From assembly GCA_015680685.1 (NCBI GenBank), contig MNCI01010439.1:401900-465899 (forward strand): a stretch of 64,000 nt of DNA. The letters run 5' to 3'. Numbering within the stretch: the first letter of the stretch is position 1; every line of letters begins with the position of its first letter. This document shows, one piece after another, positions 21,963-34,300 of this stretch. Source of the DNA: Gnetum montanum (taxonomy: Eukaryota > Streptophyta > Gnetopsida > Gnetales > Gnetaceae). Made by a program: the position numbers and the translations under genes. Under the pieces are notes generated by a model, which worked only from the letters and a program-made list of their open reading frames with translations, did no database searches and had not been told where the DNA came from.

Positions 21963-24900
21963 CCACCCTCATTTTTTGGGTTGCAATTAAAATTAAGACA
22001 ACTAGATATGTTAAAAAGAAAGTGGCTAGATTGCAATTTTCTAAAATCATATCTTCATTAAATATATTCTTGTAAAGTAACTTTTACTTATGTAGAGGAT
22101 ATGTCTTACTAGTAGGTCAATGGCTACTTTGCTTTACCTTTGCACACTAAAGAAGCATGTTAATTTGTTAAGGTTACATGCTAAAGGACTACATAGGAAA
22201 TTGATTCTACATATGGAGGTTTTTGTTATGGTTTCCTTCTTTTATTATTTTATTTGAATGGATTAAACAAAGTGAAAGATAATTTTAATGATTAGGATTT
22301 TCTTTACTAAAGTCATAAGATGAGATGATTACAAGTTGTAGATATAACTATGTTTTTCTTGCCTTACAAGTTGTAGAACTAATTGTGATTACTAGGCATA
22401 GATGATTTTGAGTATGTCTTCAAATGAACGTGACTTTTAGTGGTGCTTTAAGATAATGTTGTTATATGAGCATGGGATTGAAGTAAGATTATTAGTAGTT
22501 ATTTGACATATTGAAGATATGGTGTTATAGGTTGTGTTTAGGTAGCATTATTATTACAATGGTTTTTAATTGTGGTATGTTATAGAAGAAAGATGATGGT
22601 AGATAGTAAAATGTCTTGAAGGTTAAGTATGGATTGCATGGTTAGATGAATGGAGAATAAGAAGAGTGAAAAGAAAAATACGAGAGTAAAGTATTGGAGA
22701 TCTAATTTGATATCCAAGGTTAAGTAATCATTCATATCCTAATGACTTCTCATTCAATTAAAGAATCCTATGGTGATGATTTCTAATCCTGGTTGTAAAG
22801 TATAAAACTAGAGTCATGATCTTGTAGGGGAAACCACAATTGTACAATCATTGAAAGCACAACTAATGATCATAGAAATGTGAAGAGAACAATGCAGAAT
22901 AGGGGATGCAACTAGTTTTGACATCTATTGACCTTTTTCCATCTTCTATTATTTGTAATCTCCATTGAATAAGCATGTTATGGTACAACAAAGCAATCTC
23001 AAGACATGACATAACATTACATTAAGTCTAAGTTTCTAAAATATTCATCTTATAATTTCATGATCAAGTTTATATTTTCCATTCTTTTCAAGTAGTAGTT
23101 AATAATATTTTTTATTTGCTAGTTAAATTATTTTTAGAATACTTACTTGATGAACATATTTTAGTTAAAAGAAATATAATAAAGATTTTCCATTTAATAA
23201 ATAAAGAAAAGGTTAAAACATCCCTTTTAATTAAGAGTAAAGTTTTCTCGTGTTTAAAACCCATAATTTAGAATAAATCCATAGTTTAAAATTGGGGAAA
23301 AGTAATTTTTCTATATTTAATACTACATTATGTTTGGTTTAAAATTTAATAGGGCATCCTTTTGCATACATGAGTTTAATGGATGCTACTCTTGAAAACA
23401 ATAAGTGGAACTCTAGTTTATAATATGGAAATAGTAAATGAAAATATGTGAAGGTGTTTAAACTCAATATTTCTTTGATATATGAAAACAACATATTAGA
23501 ATTCACTCTTAGCTCAACTTGATGATTTCTATAAGAGTCTTGGACCTAGTAGTATGTTGATCATCTTAGTTCTACTAATTGCAAGCAAGCAATACAAAGG
23601 TTGTTCTACCACCAAGTAGAGGCCATATATTGGGAGTAATCATGATGCTGAGACTATTGATGAGTGATCCCATGAATTGGATGATTTCCCTTTGTTTTTG
23701 GGCTTTGTCTATGAGCAACATATATATTCAAATTATAAAAGTGTTGTTGTAAATTCTAAAAGATGTCTCAAGGTCAAGGCTAATTTTAAATAGGAAAGTT
23801 TTGCTAAGTTTTTTTCAAGTAAATTGGAATGTTGTGCTCCTTAATTGGATAACAAAGAAATACAAGGGTCCAATGTGGGCATTTTTTGGTTGGCTTGGGC
23901 TTAGAATCTTTGATCACATTTATTTGATGTTTTTTCCTTTGATAGGGATTACCTTACTTTTTAAATATAATCAATGAGTTTTTACCTTTAAATCACTTTT
24001 TGAATATAATCAATGGGTTTTTACCCTTAAAAAACATATTAGAACTCAAATCGTAAAACTTGTAGATGTAAGTTGTAAGTGCCACACCTCACTTTCTTTA
24101 AATTTGAAGACTAAATGCTTGTCCCACTAATCAAAGTTTTAAACAAGAAGTAAATTTTAAAATAAGATTAATTGAAATGTTTAACACTACCTTACTTTAT
24201 TACTCTTGGTAAATTCTTATAAAACTTAGCTTACTTAATTATTATCAATGATAAATTAACTTTTTATGTATTGTAATGCCTTTATGAGTATACCTTTTCA
24301 TTCAATCATGGAAAGACTGCAACTTTAATATCTTTAAATTTTTAGCTAAAAACTTTCAACATGGGGGAGCCGGTTGTTAATATGAACTAAAAATAATAGT
24401 AACCATACCTCCATAAACAACAAAACTTAATAGAGTCTAAGGATGACAAAGTGACCTCCCAAATTACTTTTAATAAGGTGTGAATTTGATGGGCACTATT
24501 GCTTATTAGTTATTTATTCTAAAACATGCTATGACTATTTTTACCTTGCAAACTAATAACTATTTAACACTTCTTCATTTAAATACATCAAATATGAAAC
24601 GAATTAAGTTATAGTAGTCATACAAATAATCTAAGAAGAGGTGGTTGTAGCAATAAGAATAGGATGATGGTGTGAGTAGGAGTAAGAGAGGGCATGACCA
24701 ATAGTGTTGATGAGATGCATTGATTCAATCTCTAAAATGATGAATTTTTCTTGGCTAATAGCTTTCTAAGTGATTCCATAAACATTGTGAATTAGAAAGC
24801 CTAGTTTGGGAGAAATGAGATTTAGGAAAGATTATTCATCTTTCATGTTGTAGCTCATTCTGTACTACCTAGGCATCATGGTAGCATTGTTCTTTGCATT

Positions 24901-25905
24901 TTCCAACTAAAAAGGCTTCAAGTAAACAAATCTACACTACCTAGTTCACCAAACATGCTACAATATATTAGTTAGATATGATTCAGTCTAGAAAGTGAAA
25001 CTTAAGATTTTATTAAGTAGGTTTGGCTAGCTTAGCTTCTCATCATGGTTGTAATTTATAGGGACTATATAGACTAATAAGTAATAACTACTATATGTGA
25101 TGTGTTGCTATAGTTTGAACTATTTTTGAAAATGCGAGATTTTAATTTTTGCCTTATTTACGTATAGAAAATACCCAAAAATATGTAAAAATGCATCAAA
25201 TTCACACACCAGCTTGTAACCATAAAAAATAAAAAAGAACATTTCACCCATGATAATTGCTAATAAACTTAAAAATTCCAACAATCTGCACTTGTCAAAA
25301 GAACTTTATATTATTTTTAAAGCCTACCACCTCACATTTAACTTTCAACATGGTATGTGTGTTCATGGGAACTTTGATGTATTTAGGTTTTAGTTAAAAT
25401 TTTTGAACATAGTGTATATGAGATTTTGGAAGCAAATGATGAGAAAGTTCATGTCTAATTCATCAAAGTAATTCTAGTTTTTATAGTTTAATTAAAAAAA
25501 TGTGATGTATTATGAATTTAAATAGTGATTTAATTCAATAAGGTTTGGGGAAGGGGGGGAGGGGAGGTGTGTGTAGGACCCTAAAAAAATATTAATAATG
25601 AACAAAGAAAATTCAACATATAGCATAAACTTGACACTGGGTCGACATCATATATATATATATAGAAAAAGCTTTTTGATATTAAAATTGTCTACTCATG
25701 TGTACAATCTTACAATTGATGCTTTGAAAAAAGAAATAAGTGAAGAAAATTAATTGTTAGTAGGAAGGAAGATCCTAGTTCTAACAAAATTTACATCACT
25801 TTTCAATTCTCATGTTTAAACTTAAAATAGCTAAAGGATCTAACATAGAGAGCTATGGCTTAATACCAATATTTGTATCAAAGTAAGAAAGTAGTAGCAC
25901 TTATG
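21963..25905. other. AT-rich intergenic DNA, no gene seen
   Basis: Stops are dense in all frames. A CATGGGGGAG stretch near 24360 resembles a polypurine tract but has no convincing LTR after it. A short (AT)n run lies at about 25653-25668, and a G-rich tract at 25547-25567. Confidence 0.5.
25547..25567 (+). other. G-quadruplex-capable G tract
   Basis: Runs of four, seven and four G separated by one or two A allow four G-tracts with short loops. Its surroundings are strongly AT-rich, which makes it stand out. Confidence 0.5.
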
Positions 25906-26167
25906 GAAGATCTTCACCTCATTGCTTGTTATTGATCTTATGTCAAGAATCTTCACCATCAATTGTAACCTTCTTGTTAATGCTAGTTTTAATTTTTAAG
26001 TTAATATTATTCTTGTTAGACAAAAGAAAAATTTGCCTTATGAGCTATCTATCAAGGTTGCTTAATACTTTCTCTAGTAGTAGTAAAAATATACATAGGA
26101 GCTTTTGTCTTCTCTAGATTCTTTATTGCCATTTGATTATTCTTATTATTAACATTAATTTGATTTT

Positions 26168-27009
26168 TCATATCTTCAACTTCATATTTTTTTTTTTCCT
26201 ATTTTCAACTTCAACATATTTTTTCTTTTCTTCAATTTTTCTTAAGTAGAGAAGGACAAGAATTAAACAAATGTCCTTCACAATGGCAAAGGTTGCAAGA
26301 ATTAAGAAGATTCTAATATATAATTGACTGAATATAAGTCTTTCCTCGTGCTTGTAATAACAAATCTTTTTTATGATTGAGAAGGTTGATTTCAACAAAA
26401 AAATGTCTACGAAAACCAAAAGTTGTAGAAATAGACTTAATACACTTAATGGGACCAAGAAGACTAACATTTTCTTGCTGAACTTTCTCAAAAATCAATG
26501 AAAGATTATAAAACTTGATAAAACATGGAACTTTAGTATATTCTTTAGATTGGACATCAAAATTTGAAGGCCACTTATGAAGGATTAACACTATATGCTT
26601 ATGTATAAAAGACCCTATATCTAGGGCACGTTGCACTATCAAAGCATTACCTAACTCAACAAGTAAAGAAAAAAGAGAATAATGCGTGACGTGAAGGACT
26701 TGAATATCATATTTTTTATCCCATCATTTAATTGCAAAATGAAACTTTAATTATGAGATAGGTAATTGAAAATTTAAATGAACATATATTCTATGAAAGA
26801 TCAACAACCAATAACTCATATACGTCTTCAGGAATAACAAAATTGGGTGTCGTAGTTACATCAACATCATTGAAAGAATGCATCATAACTTTTTTCTTAT
26901 AAGCTTGTAAATCTACATTTTGAGAATCAATAGAAATTTTTTCCTCGATAAAAGAAGTAGGAATTTCAACATTAGTTGAAGGAGATGGGATTAATATAGA
27001 ATCCCCCAT
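26168..27009 (-). pseudogene. LINE ORF1-like remnant (DUF4283-like plus zinc knuckle)
   Basis: On the minus strand, 27009 opens with MGDSILIPSPSTNVE. Frame shifts lead to the block ALDIGSFIHKHIVLILHKW followed by SNFDVQS, which resembles the DUF4283 domain of plant L1-type ORF1 or gag-like proteins. Further on (about 26295-26250), another frame gives CNLCHCEGHLFNSC, a full C-x2-C-x4-H-x4-C knuckle. Frameshifts separate the parts, so the gene is dead. ORF1 binds RNA in active elements. No matching ORF2 lies downstream on this strand. Confidence 0.5.
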
Positions 27010-28154
27010 CTAGAAATTTTAAAGAAATTAGATTTGCTAGAGAAAAATTAGATCTCCTAAAAAAGTCAGGTTTGTTGGAGAAATATCAGATCCATTGAAA
27101 AATTAATTTCTCTTATCGTAATTTCATTAACCTTGAGGGAAGACTCTTGATTTGATAGCTCCAATTCATTAAGATTTATGGATTAAAATTTGTTGCTTCC
27201 ATCTAACTATTAATGATCCAAGATATACATTGTGTAATATAGAAGGTTCTTTTATTTATTACTTCTACAAGTGTCCTCTTCCCAAAACATTCTTAGATTT
27301 GGAGTTGTGGGTTGTTCTAAGGTTTTTAGCCATCTCTTAAGAAAACATTTATCTTGTAATATTCATTCTCTAATTCATCATATTGGATGAAAATGTAGTT
27401 TTGATGTAGGCATTCATCTTGATTGTTTGTGATGATGCTAATGACATAACTACATTCTCATTGGCCAACCTGGTAATTTAAATTCTCTTAGGATATTCAA
27501 AGTCTTTGAAGGAAGAAATATATATCATATGACCTTGTAGTCATACAACTATCTAATTTTGTCAGTGAAGCATTAATGCAACTTATGGTTTGCAAGTTAT
27601 AAGTCCAATCCCAACAGATATGATAATCTGACACATCATTGTATTTAATGAAAGTATGTTGTAATTGAATGTTTATATTGGTCATTGGCTATATATATCT
27701 TGAAGGTACATATAGTCATTTCCAACAACCCCTTGTATAACCATTTAAGTTAACATAGGAAGATTTTAAAGTATAAACTAACTAATGCCTTGTAATTTTG
27801 TCCATAATAAGTACCTTAAGTGATTAGCTTATTATCTTGTTAGGCAAGAAGTTGTTAGTTCAAGTCATAGTTCAAGTATCATTACATTCCTTTATAAATT
27901 TTCTGTAAATGATGGTAAGTTATTTGTTTCTAAATGTCATAAAAGTTAGATTTGAGCTTAGGCACAATTACTCAAAAAGAAGTTAGACTTTTACTCATTT
28001 ACTAATTATCACATTTTTATTTACAATTTTTATATTTTAAGTTCCCATGTATTGTTTTCATAAATCAAAAAAATATTAATGATAAACACTTTAACATATT
28101 TTCATTCATCATTTCCAAATTGTAAATTAAAGTTTCACTTATTTTAAAAAGCAC
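27010..28154. other. AT-rich intergenic DNA
   Basis: No gene is seen. A weak tRNA-like patch sits at 27819-27870 on plus (GATTAGCTTATTATCTTG, then AGTTCAAGTCATAG), with degenerate boxes. Confidence 0.45.
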
Positions 28155-28204
28155 TTGTGCAATTTTATCTCTCCTACACCTTTTGAATCATATATGCAAA
28201 GGGA

Positions 28205-28395
28205 TGCTGTATTTGGCTTAAGAAAAAACGCAATGCAGAACGACGAATCGTTTTCAGAGCATATTTATTCAGCGGAGATTACTCGCAGTTCTGCAATGTT
28301 CCCAATGACGAAAATGAATACAGAATTTCATGCGATTATTAGTACTATTTCTAGTCAAGGTCCAAAATGCCAATCCTATCCAAGCCATGGTGTGT
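28205..28395 (+). promoter_or_regulatory. CpG-retaining patch upstream of the BAP31-like gene
   Basis: Eight CpGs fall within about 110 bases (28228-28335), while the surrounding repeats have almost none. This implies sequence long kept unmethylated. An 80-codon frame covers it but I see no family. It may be distal promoter or 5' exon material now separated from the gene by a LINE insertion, or a gene relic. Confidence 0.3.
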
Positions 28396-28399
28396 GAAA

Positions 28400-28985
28400 T
28401 CTTTTATTAGCCATGAGTTATGGTATCTTGAAAAGGAAGTTGGAGTTGAGAAATTTGAGGTACAATGGTCACTGCCAACCAACCAACCATGAGCGGTGAT
28501 AAACATTACGGCCTAACCGTGAGTTACAGCAAAAATTAAAGATTTTTTTTGAAAATTTCTCAAAGCAAATCATGATACTAAGCAACCAACCATGATTGGT
28601 GATGATGTGGAGCGTACATCAATAGACTCCAAAAGGATCTATTCCACAAGCTTCTTGAGCAAAATTCAACTTAAAAGCAAGAACAAGACAATGAATTGGA
28701 GAAAATTCCCTTTTTTATAAGAAAACTCTCAAAATGTAGAGAATGACATCAAAGATGAGGAGCCAAACTTAACTCACAACTTCGTCCCTTTTCAATCCTC
28801 AATTGTTCACAATAGAGTTAAAGCTCAAGATAGGACATTTATAAGAGATTCTCTCAACCTCTCTCAAGTGCTCTTCCTTGCCTCTCACTCAGTTCTTCTT
28901 GGACAAGCTCTCAAGAGACTTCTCAAATCTCTCTTCCCTCACTTGAGACTAACCTACTTTCTTCTCAAAAATTAAATCTAAAACC
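28400..28985. repeat. diverged ACCATGAGTTGTGGT-type motif cluster and flanking repeat
   Basis: Variants of the quasi-palindrome occur near 28407, 28484, 28513 and 28593 (for example CCATGAGTTATGG and ACCGTGAGTTACAG). The same motif class recurs at 37885-38185 in intron 1. The rest (28620-28985) is low-complexity, with CTCTCAA-rich runs and no ORF. Confidence 0.4.
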
Positions 28986-29000
28986 TTAACAGAGCCCAAT

Positions 29001-29033
29001 GTTGCAAGTTGACCCCCCAGTCAACCTGCAACA
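29001..29033. other. 13-bp stem inverted repeat
   Basis: GTTGCAAGTTGAC and GTCAACCTGCAAC pair with one mismatch around a CCCCCA loop. It lies about 70 bases beyond the end of the minus-strand LINE frame, so it may belong to that element's 3' region. Confidence 0.6.
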
Positions 29034-29105
29034 AGACAAAAGCTTATTGCACCCCCCGGGACGACAGCTGAAGAAGGAGATCAATACACCTAATTCAAAG
29101 AGAAT

Positions 29106-30133
29106 TCAGTTGGAAAAGGTAATATTATTGAGAAAGCCTAGTTCGCGACATTGAAGTTGGACATTTCCAGCAATAGAGCATTTCATACCGTAGTCAAATT
29201 CATTGTAGTTTGTGTTTTGATACCAAGCATCTAGATGACATTTCCAAATAAAGAAGATAATCTCAAATAGGAGGATTTTCCAGGCTTTTTGAAGGTGACG
29301 CTTAACACAATCATCTTGAAGGATACATTGAGGAAAACTAAGAGAATGATTAGGAAGGAAGACTTGGAGAGATTTACACCATTGCCAAATGTATTGAGAG
29401 AATGAGCAATCCCAAAAGACGTGTTGAAAAGAATCATCCGCTTTACAAATGGGGCATTTAGGATGATCAATTCCTAAAAAAAGAAGCCTATGTCCGATGG
29501 GAAGACCTTGATGAACCAAGGACCAAAACAAAAAACGATGCTTAGGTTGAGCCTTGGAAGTCCAAATCCGACGAAAAATAGTTTTCCACTGGTGATCCTC
29601 AAGATGTAAACTCCAACGTCTATTTAGAGTGGAGAATTGAAAAGCTTGCGTATGAAACCAAGATTGGGCTTTAGAGATACGTAAAGAGCAAAGAGGGGAA
29701 CCGTCAGGCCAAAACCAATCTTCATACCAAGGAATATTATTATGCAACTTATGCACAACAAAGTTAGAAAGAACATGCTCTATGTGTTGGTAAATGATAA
29801 TATCTTGTCTTTGAAACCCCCATTTAACTTTTGCCTGTGTCCAAGAGAGGGTAGGAGAATCATTTCTAACAATATATAGTTGGTCAATATGGTGGAGATT
29901 GTGGTCAGCAAAACGATTGGCTCTATGAGAGAATTCATCATAGAGACAACCTCCATTCTTTTTGAAAATAGGAGACCACCAAATCTCGTTGGAGTAACTG
30001 GATTTTTAGTGAAGGCTCTCAGAAGATCAAAGGTTCTTTCTGGTTTAAGCAAATTTGGCGGTGTTGGAGCCAACTTAGAGGCTTGTTGCAATGGAAACCT
30101 TCCCATATAAGCTTGCACTCTCTGTCGACACAC
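29106..30133 (-). pseudogene. L1-type LINE ORF2, C-terminal part
   Basis: The minus-strand frame 29756-29106 (216 codons, MHKLHNNIPWYEDWFWPDG start) carries the domain that ends plant L1-type reverse transcriptases (zf-RVT). It shows WKTIFRRIWTSKAQPKHRFL, HQGLPIGHRLLFL, CPICKADDSFQHVFWDC, then a Trp-rich tail. Upstream (30133-29780) the frame is shifted but continues the same protein, including RANRFADHNLHH and SPTLSWTQAKVKWG. The 5' end is missing, as expected for a truncated LINE. The intact 216-codon frame makes this younger than its neighbours. Confidence 0.75.
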
Positions 30134-30340
30134 TCGATTTGGTGGTCTCTTCTAATTAGCTTGATTAGACTTCTTACTTGGACTCTTATTTATAATTTCT
30201 TAGTGCGACCTTTTGTCTTCCCTCCAATTTGCCATTCAATTTGATGTTCATTAAAATCTATGGGATGTCTCGGAGAAAAATGGGAAATCTCACCCGAAAG
30301 TGGCTATTAATAGATGGCACATATCGAGTCTCTCTAGCTG

Positions 30341-30455
30341 AGATGTCTTGAGTCTAGGTGGGACGTCTCAAAATCATGTTTAAGATGTCTTGAGTCTAGT
30401 TGGGACGTCTCAAAATCATGTGGGACATCTTGAATGTAGTTGGGATGTTTCACCT
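30341..30455 (+). repeat. 42-bp tandem repeat, about 2.7 copies
   Basis: The units start at 30341, 30383 and 30425. Each has AGATGTCTTGAGTCTAG, then GGGACGTCTCAAAATCATG; the third is diverged. The core alternates GATGTCT and GACGTCTC. Related GACATCT/GAGATGT blocks occur at 47300-47570. Confidence 0.7.
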
Positions 30456-30839
30456 ACCAAGGTACAACACAAAGATGCTTGTTTTGAGGCTTGGAACCTC
30501 TAGACACCTCTAAACAAGTCCCCATAGCCCCTAGAACCTCCTAGACTCATCAAAATAAGTCCAAAACACCCCCAAACATGAAAAAACACATTGGAATCAT
30601 CATACACACAAACAATACACATACTTACCCAAGATGCATTGAGGATTACATAGTCCTCATCAAGTAATAATCACTAAAAAACAAAGACAATCTGAAATTG
30701 CTTGAAGTAAACCGTGAATGACATCACAAGTCACATTGCGGACATGATTCATAACATTTATATAAAATTTAGCATAAAAAGTGGGTTTCCAAAGAGTATG
30801 CAACCAATTTATTCATATTCATAATATTGTGTTGTTATG

Positions 30840-31196
30840 CCTTCCATTTCATTCCATTGCAGGGTGTGGAACGTGGAAGGAGTGATCGTGAGAAGTGATA
30901 AGACATGGAGGAGTAGGTTGAGTCCAGCCTCAGAAATGGACGAGTATGTTTCGTCTGAAACGCACAAGAGCAAAACACATTTCCATTTTCCAGGAGTACA
31001 CCGCCAAATCGCCAAAATCTGAAAATAACACCGACAGTAGTGGCTGCTTTTCACATTTACTTGTACTAGTGAGCGTTCGTGAAGACAAATTTAAGCACGG
31101 TTCGGACGGACTCATCACACCGACCAGGCAAGATATCAAAAACCGGAAGTAGATCGAAGATCCCTGCGAAGAAGAAGAGTAGGAAAATAAGAAATA
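30840..31196 (+). promoter_or_regulatory. promoter and 5' UTR of the BAP31-like gene
   Basis: This stretch keeps many CpGs (for example GTTCGGACGGACTC and ACCGCCAAATCGCC), in contrast to the repeats on its left, so it is probably unmethylated in the germ line. I see no good TATA box. Purine-rich GAAGAAGAAGAG lies just before the start, as in many plant leaders. The context AATAATGGCG at the start codon matches plant preference. The transcription start cannot be placed from sequence alone. Confidence 0.5.
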
Positions 31197-31368
31197 ATGG
31201 CGTTGCAGTGGCTGATCCTGACGTACGTCGTGGCGGCAGAAGCCATCGTAGCTCTGTTCGTGACGTTTCCGTGGCCGAGGCTTATCAAATCCCGCATAAT
31301 GGCCTTGGTATCTTCCATACTGCAGCCTGCCCTTGGCATTGTTCCGTTTTCCGCCTTTCAACTTCTAG
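31197..31368 (+). CDS. BAP31-like gene, coding exon 1
   Basis: It encodes residues 1-57 plus the first base of Asp58 and ends CTTCTAG before GTATAT. Both of the first two membrane spans are here. ATG 31197 is chosen because MALQWLI is the conserved family N-terminus. Confidence 0.93.
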
Positions 31369-34300
31369 GTATATCCTTTTGTCTTTAATGTTGTATTTGA
31401 TAGGGTTTGCAACGGAAATGTGTGTCCTTTCTGCGATGAGGTGTTTCCATTATTGTGCAAGAGCTTAGATCTTCCCATGGATCGTTTAATTTGTTTAAGC
31501 TTTTGGCAAGCTTTCTATGCTAGGCTTGATCCTGAGCTCTCCAATTTCGTGTTTGTGATATTTATGGGAAAGTTGACCATTTGTTGCAGTATGATATGGT
31601 GTTTAAGAATAAGCTTATAGGTAGGGTAAGCCAGCTCTATCGAATTCCTGTTATTGACTTTTATAAGTTTCTGTTAATTGTCAAGCTTCTAGTGTTGAAT
31701 TTAGTCAATTTACGTTTGTTTCCTTCCAAAACATATTTAGAAATGCAGAAATTTGGTTTACACATATGAATGCTCTCGTACGCTCAAAATTAGCAATGTG
31801 AAAGTGAAACAAATCCTATAAATGGAATGGAAGATTGTTAGAAACCTTTTAGTACCTTTGGATACAGCTGTTTTCCTTGTGGCGAAGGAGGGATGCCCCT
31901 TGATCCCTTGATTATATCGGCTATGAATGAACCTGACTTTGTTTGCAATATTTACAGCGTGAGTCCCTACAAACTTACGTTTTAACTGAATGTTTATATT
32001 TTGAAAGTTGTCTTCTTGGCTAGTTTTAATCAAAACCAAATTTTCAGTTAGAATACTTTCACTAGCCTTAAATATATTTGCAAGATCGAATGTTATTACA
32101 TATGTTATTTAATAATTGCATATTGCTTTTACATTTAAACTTTAAGTGCTGTAATATCAATTTTACATTTAATCGTTTAAATGTAGCAACCCGATATTTA
32201 AGCATTGTGCAATATTGTGCGATGCACAGTGCCAGTTGTGCAAAGTCAATATTTGCTCTATCCATGCAAAACTGTGTACACTGGCCGAATTGGCTGAACA
32301 AATTCATAATAAATACTAAACTTAATGGGAAGAGATAAGTTTAATAAAAGTTATAGTGATGATGCTTAAAAAGAGGTGCAAAAATTTGCATGGCATAAGG
32401 GTGTGAAACATTGTCATGTGTGTGTGTTTATACTGATTATTTCTTAGACTATATCTTGGAAAATTTGCTATAAATGTTTTTATATATACAGCTGTGGTGT
32501 TGTGGACGATAAAAAGATAGCCACAAATGCAAGTTGAAGTGAAATAATTGTGAAGTTAATAATGATACATTAAAAGCCATGGAAAGGGTAATTGATAGTA
32601 GTTTTTGAACCACTACTGAACCAGTATAAACACCATGTGGTTGGTTGCACATTAAGCTAACTCAAGATTCATCCAACCAAATCAGTAGGTTAGTTGTATA
32701 TTTATGATATATATCTATTATTTGGCTGAAAGAATCTTTTTCTTTTTCAAATTAATGAAATCCTATAATTGATTCATTGAGAATTGATTTTCATGTACAA
32801 AAAATAATCAAAACCATTGTTAAATAATTCTTGCTATGACAGTTGTTGAGCCTTAAATTTTGTCTTGTAAATCGGCTAAGCAATTACATACCCATAATAA
32901 TTCTTGTGAAAAGGTTCATCTTTTGGTCCAGCATTATGACAATAATTATTTATTTTATGTGACAAAGTTCAGCCAAATAGGAGTTGGCCTCTTCGCTAAA
33001 GTTATTGCTTAACTGCATGTCCAAAAGCTCATAGAAATTTTATAAACTTATTCTGGTAAGTTAAGGTCATTAAAAATATGTTGGCATTGCAATCTATTTC
33101 TAAAGTAGCTTCATTTATGCAAATATTTGATTTAGCATTGTTACCGTTCACAAAGTTTTACCTCTAGACTGGCTATGTATTAGTTTAATGTAAAATAAAG
33201 GATTTTGTATTCAGCTGAGAAAGAAAGCAAAAAAGTTAGTTTAATCAAGGTCTTCTGATTCCCGTTTTTCTTTTAATGATTAATTTACCAAAATTATTTT
33301 ATGTTTTATTACTTTGATTTAATTGATTTTGAATTTATTTATTACCTTGGTTTAATTGAATCTTAAGTTATCATTAAGCTTACTGGCTACCTTATGTTTT
33401 ACTATATTAAAAATGAAATTGTAGTTTAATTATACTGTATAGATCTAAAGGATCTGTTTGACAAATTAGTTTGTAAAAAATAAATTAGTAGATTAAATCC
33501 TGATTTTAACAAACGTGTTTAATATTCATATAATTTGAACACTTCTTTTATATATAATAGCCTAGAACCAGCAGTGGTAACTTTAATAACTCTTACAAAT
33601 TTTTACTTGAGATTTGCTATTTACTTTTTAATAAATCTATTTTCCAATATTTCAGTAATATATGTTGCTCATCTTCTACTAGTAATAGGCAAAATAGACA
33701 TGGTCTATCTTCATGCTATGCATGGTTCTATCTTTCACTTTCAACTTGAAGGTGATGTGATCCCATTTTTACTCTACTAATTAGTGTTCACATAGATATA
33801 GGAGTAGTTCATGTAGATATTTCACTATATGCAATCTCTAAATGTTTCTTTGCTTACTAAGAGCTTCTATAACTTCTAAAAGATTCTTCTAATAATTGGT
33901 ATGGACCTTGAAACTACATTGGTATTGTTATTTAATCTTATGTTTCCCTTGCTATCTATTTCTAATAGGAACTTCATCTACTCAAATCCTTTATTTAGTA
34001 TGATTCATAAAGTTTCACCTCTAGAACATGTGTGTTAATTTAGTATAAGATAAATTGTGGGAACTACAGAGACACTAAACTTATGAGTCACACTACGAGT
34101 CACACTACGAAATTATAGGAAAGGATTATAGAACAACACTCAAGGCAAGAATCAATTGGTTTGCATAATTGGTTTTGGTTTTAGGCCTAGAAGATCATCT
34201 ATGCAAGTTATCTTCTTGCTACCATAGTTGATGAAGAATTTTAGGAGTAAGAGGAGGAACTGACATATGATTTTCATGGACTTGAAGAAAGCTTATGATA

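Noticed and set aside
24355-24380. CATGGGGGAG as a polypurine tract before an LTR
   Set aside because: No repeated LTR partner and no TG...CA ends could be found.
25849-25870. Minus-strand TTGGTATTAAG-like sequence as a copia or gypsy primer site
   Set aside because: Partial match only, with no LTR end beside it and no gag or pol after it.
28155-28397. 80-codon frame as a stand-alone protein gene
   Set aside because: No family, no start context or neighbours that support it. The CpG retention is better treated as a regulatory or relic signal.
30341-30455. CRISPR-like array
   Set aside because: Units are contiguous without unique spacers, and the genome is eukaryotic.
30930-31361. Long antisense frame (143 codons) over the promoter and exon 1
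   Set aside because: It mirrors the GC-richer exon and leader of the BAP31-like gene and has no recognisable domain; a shadow frame.
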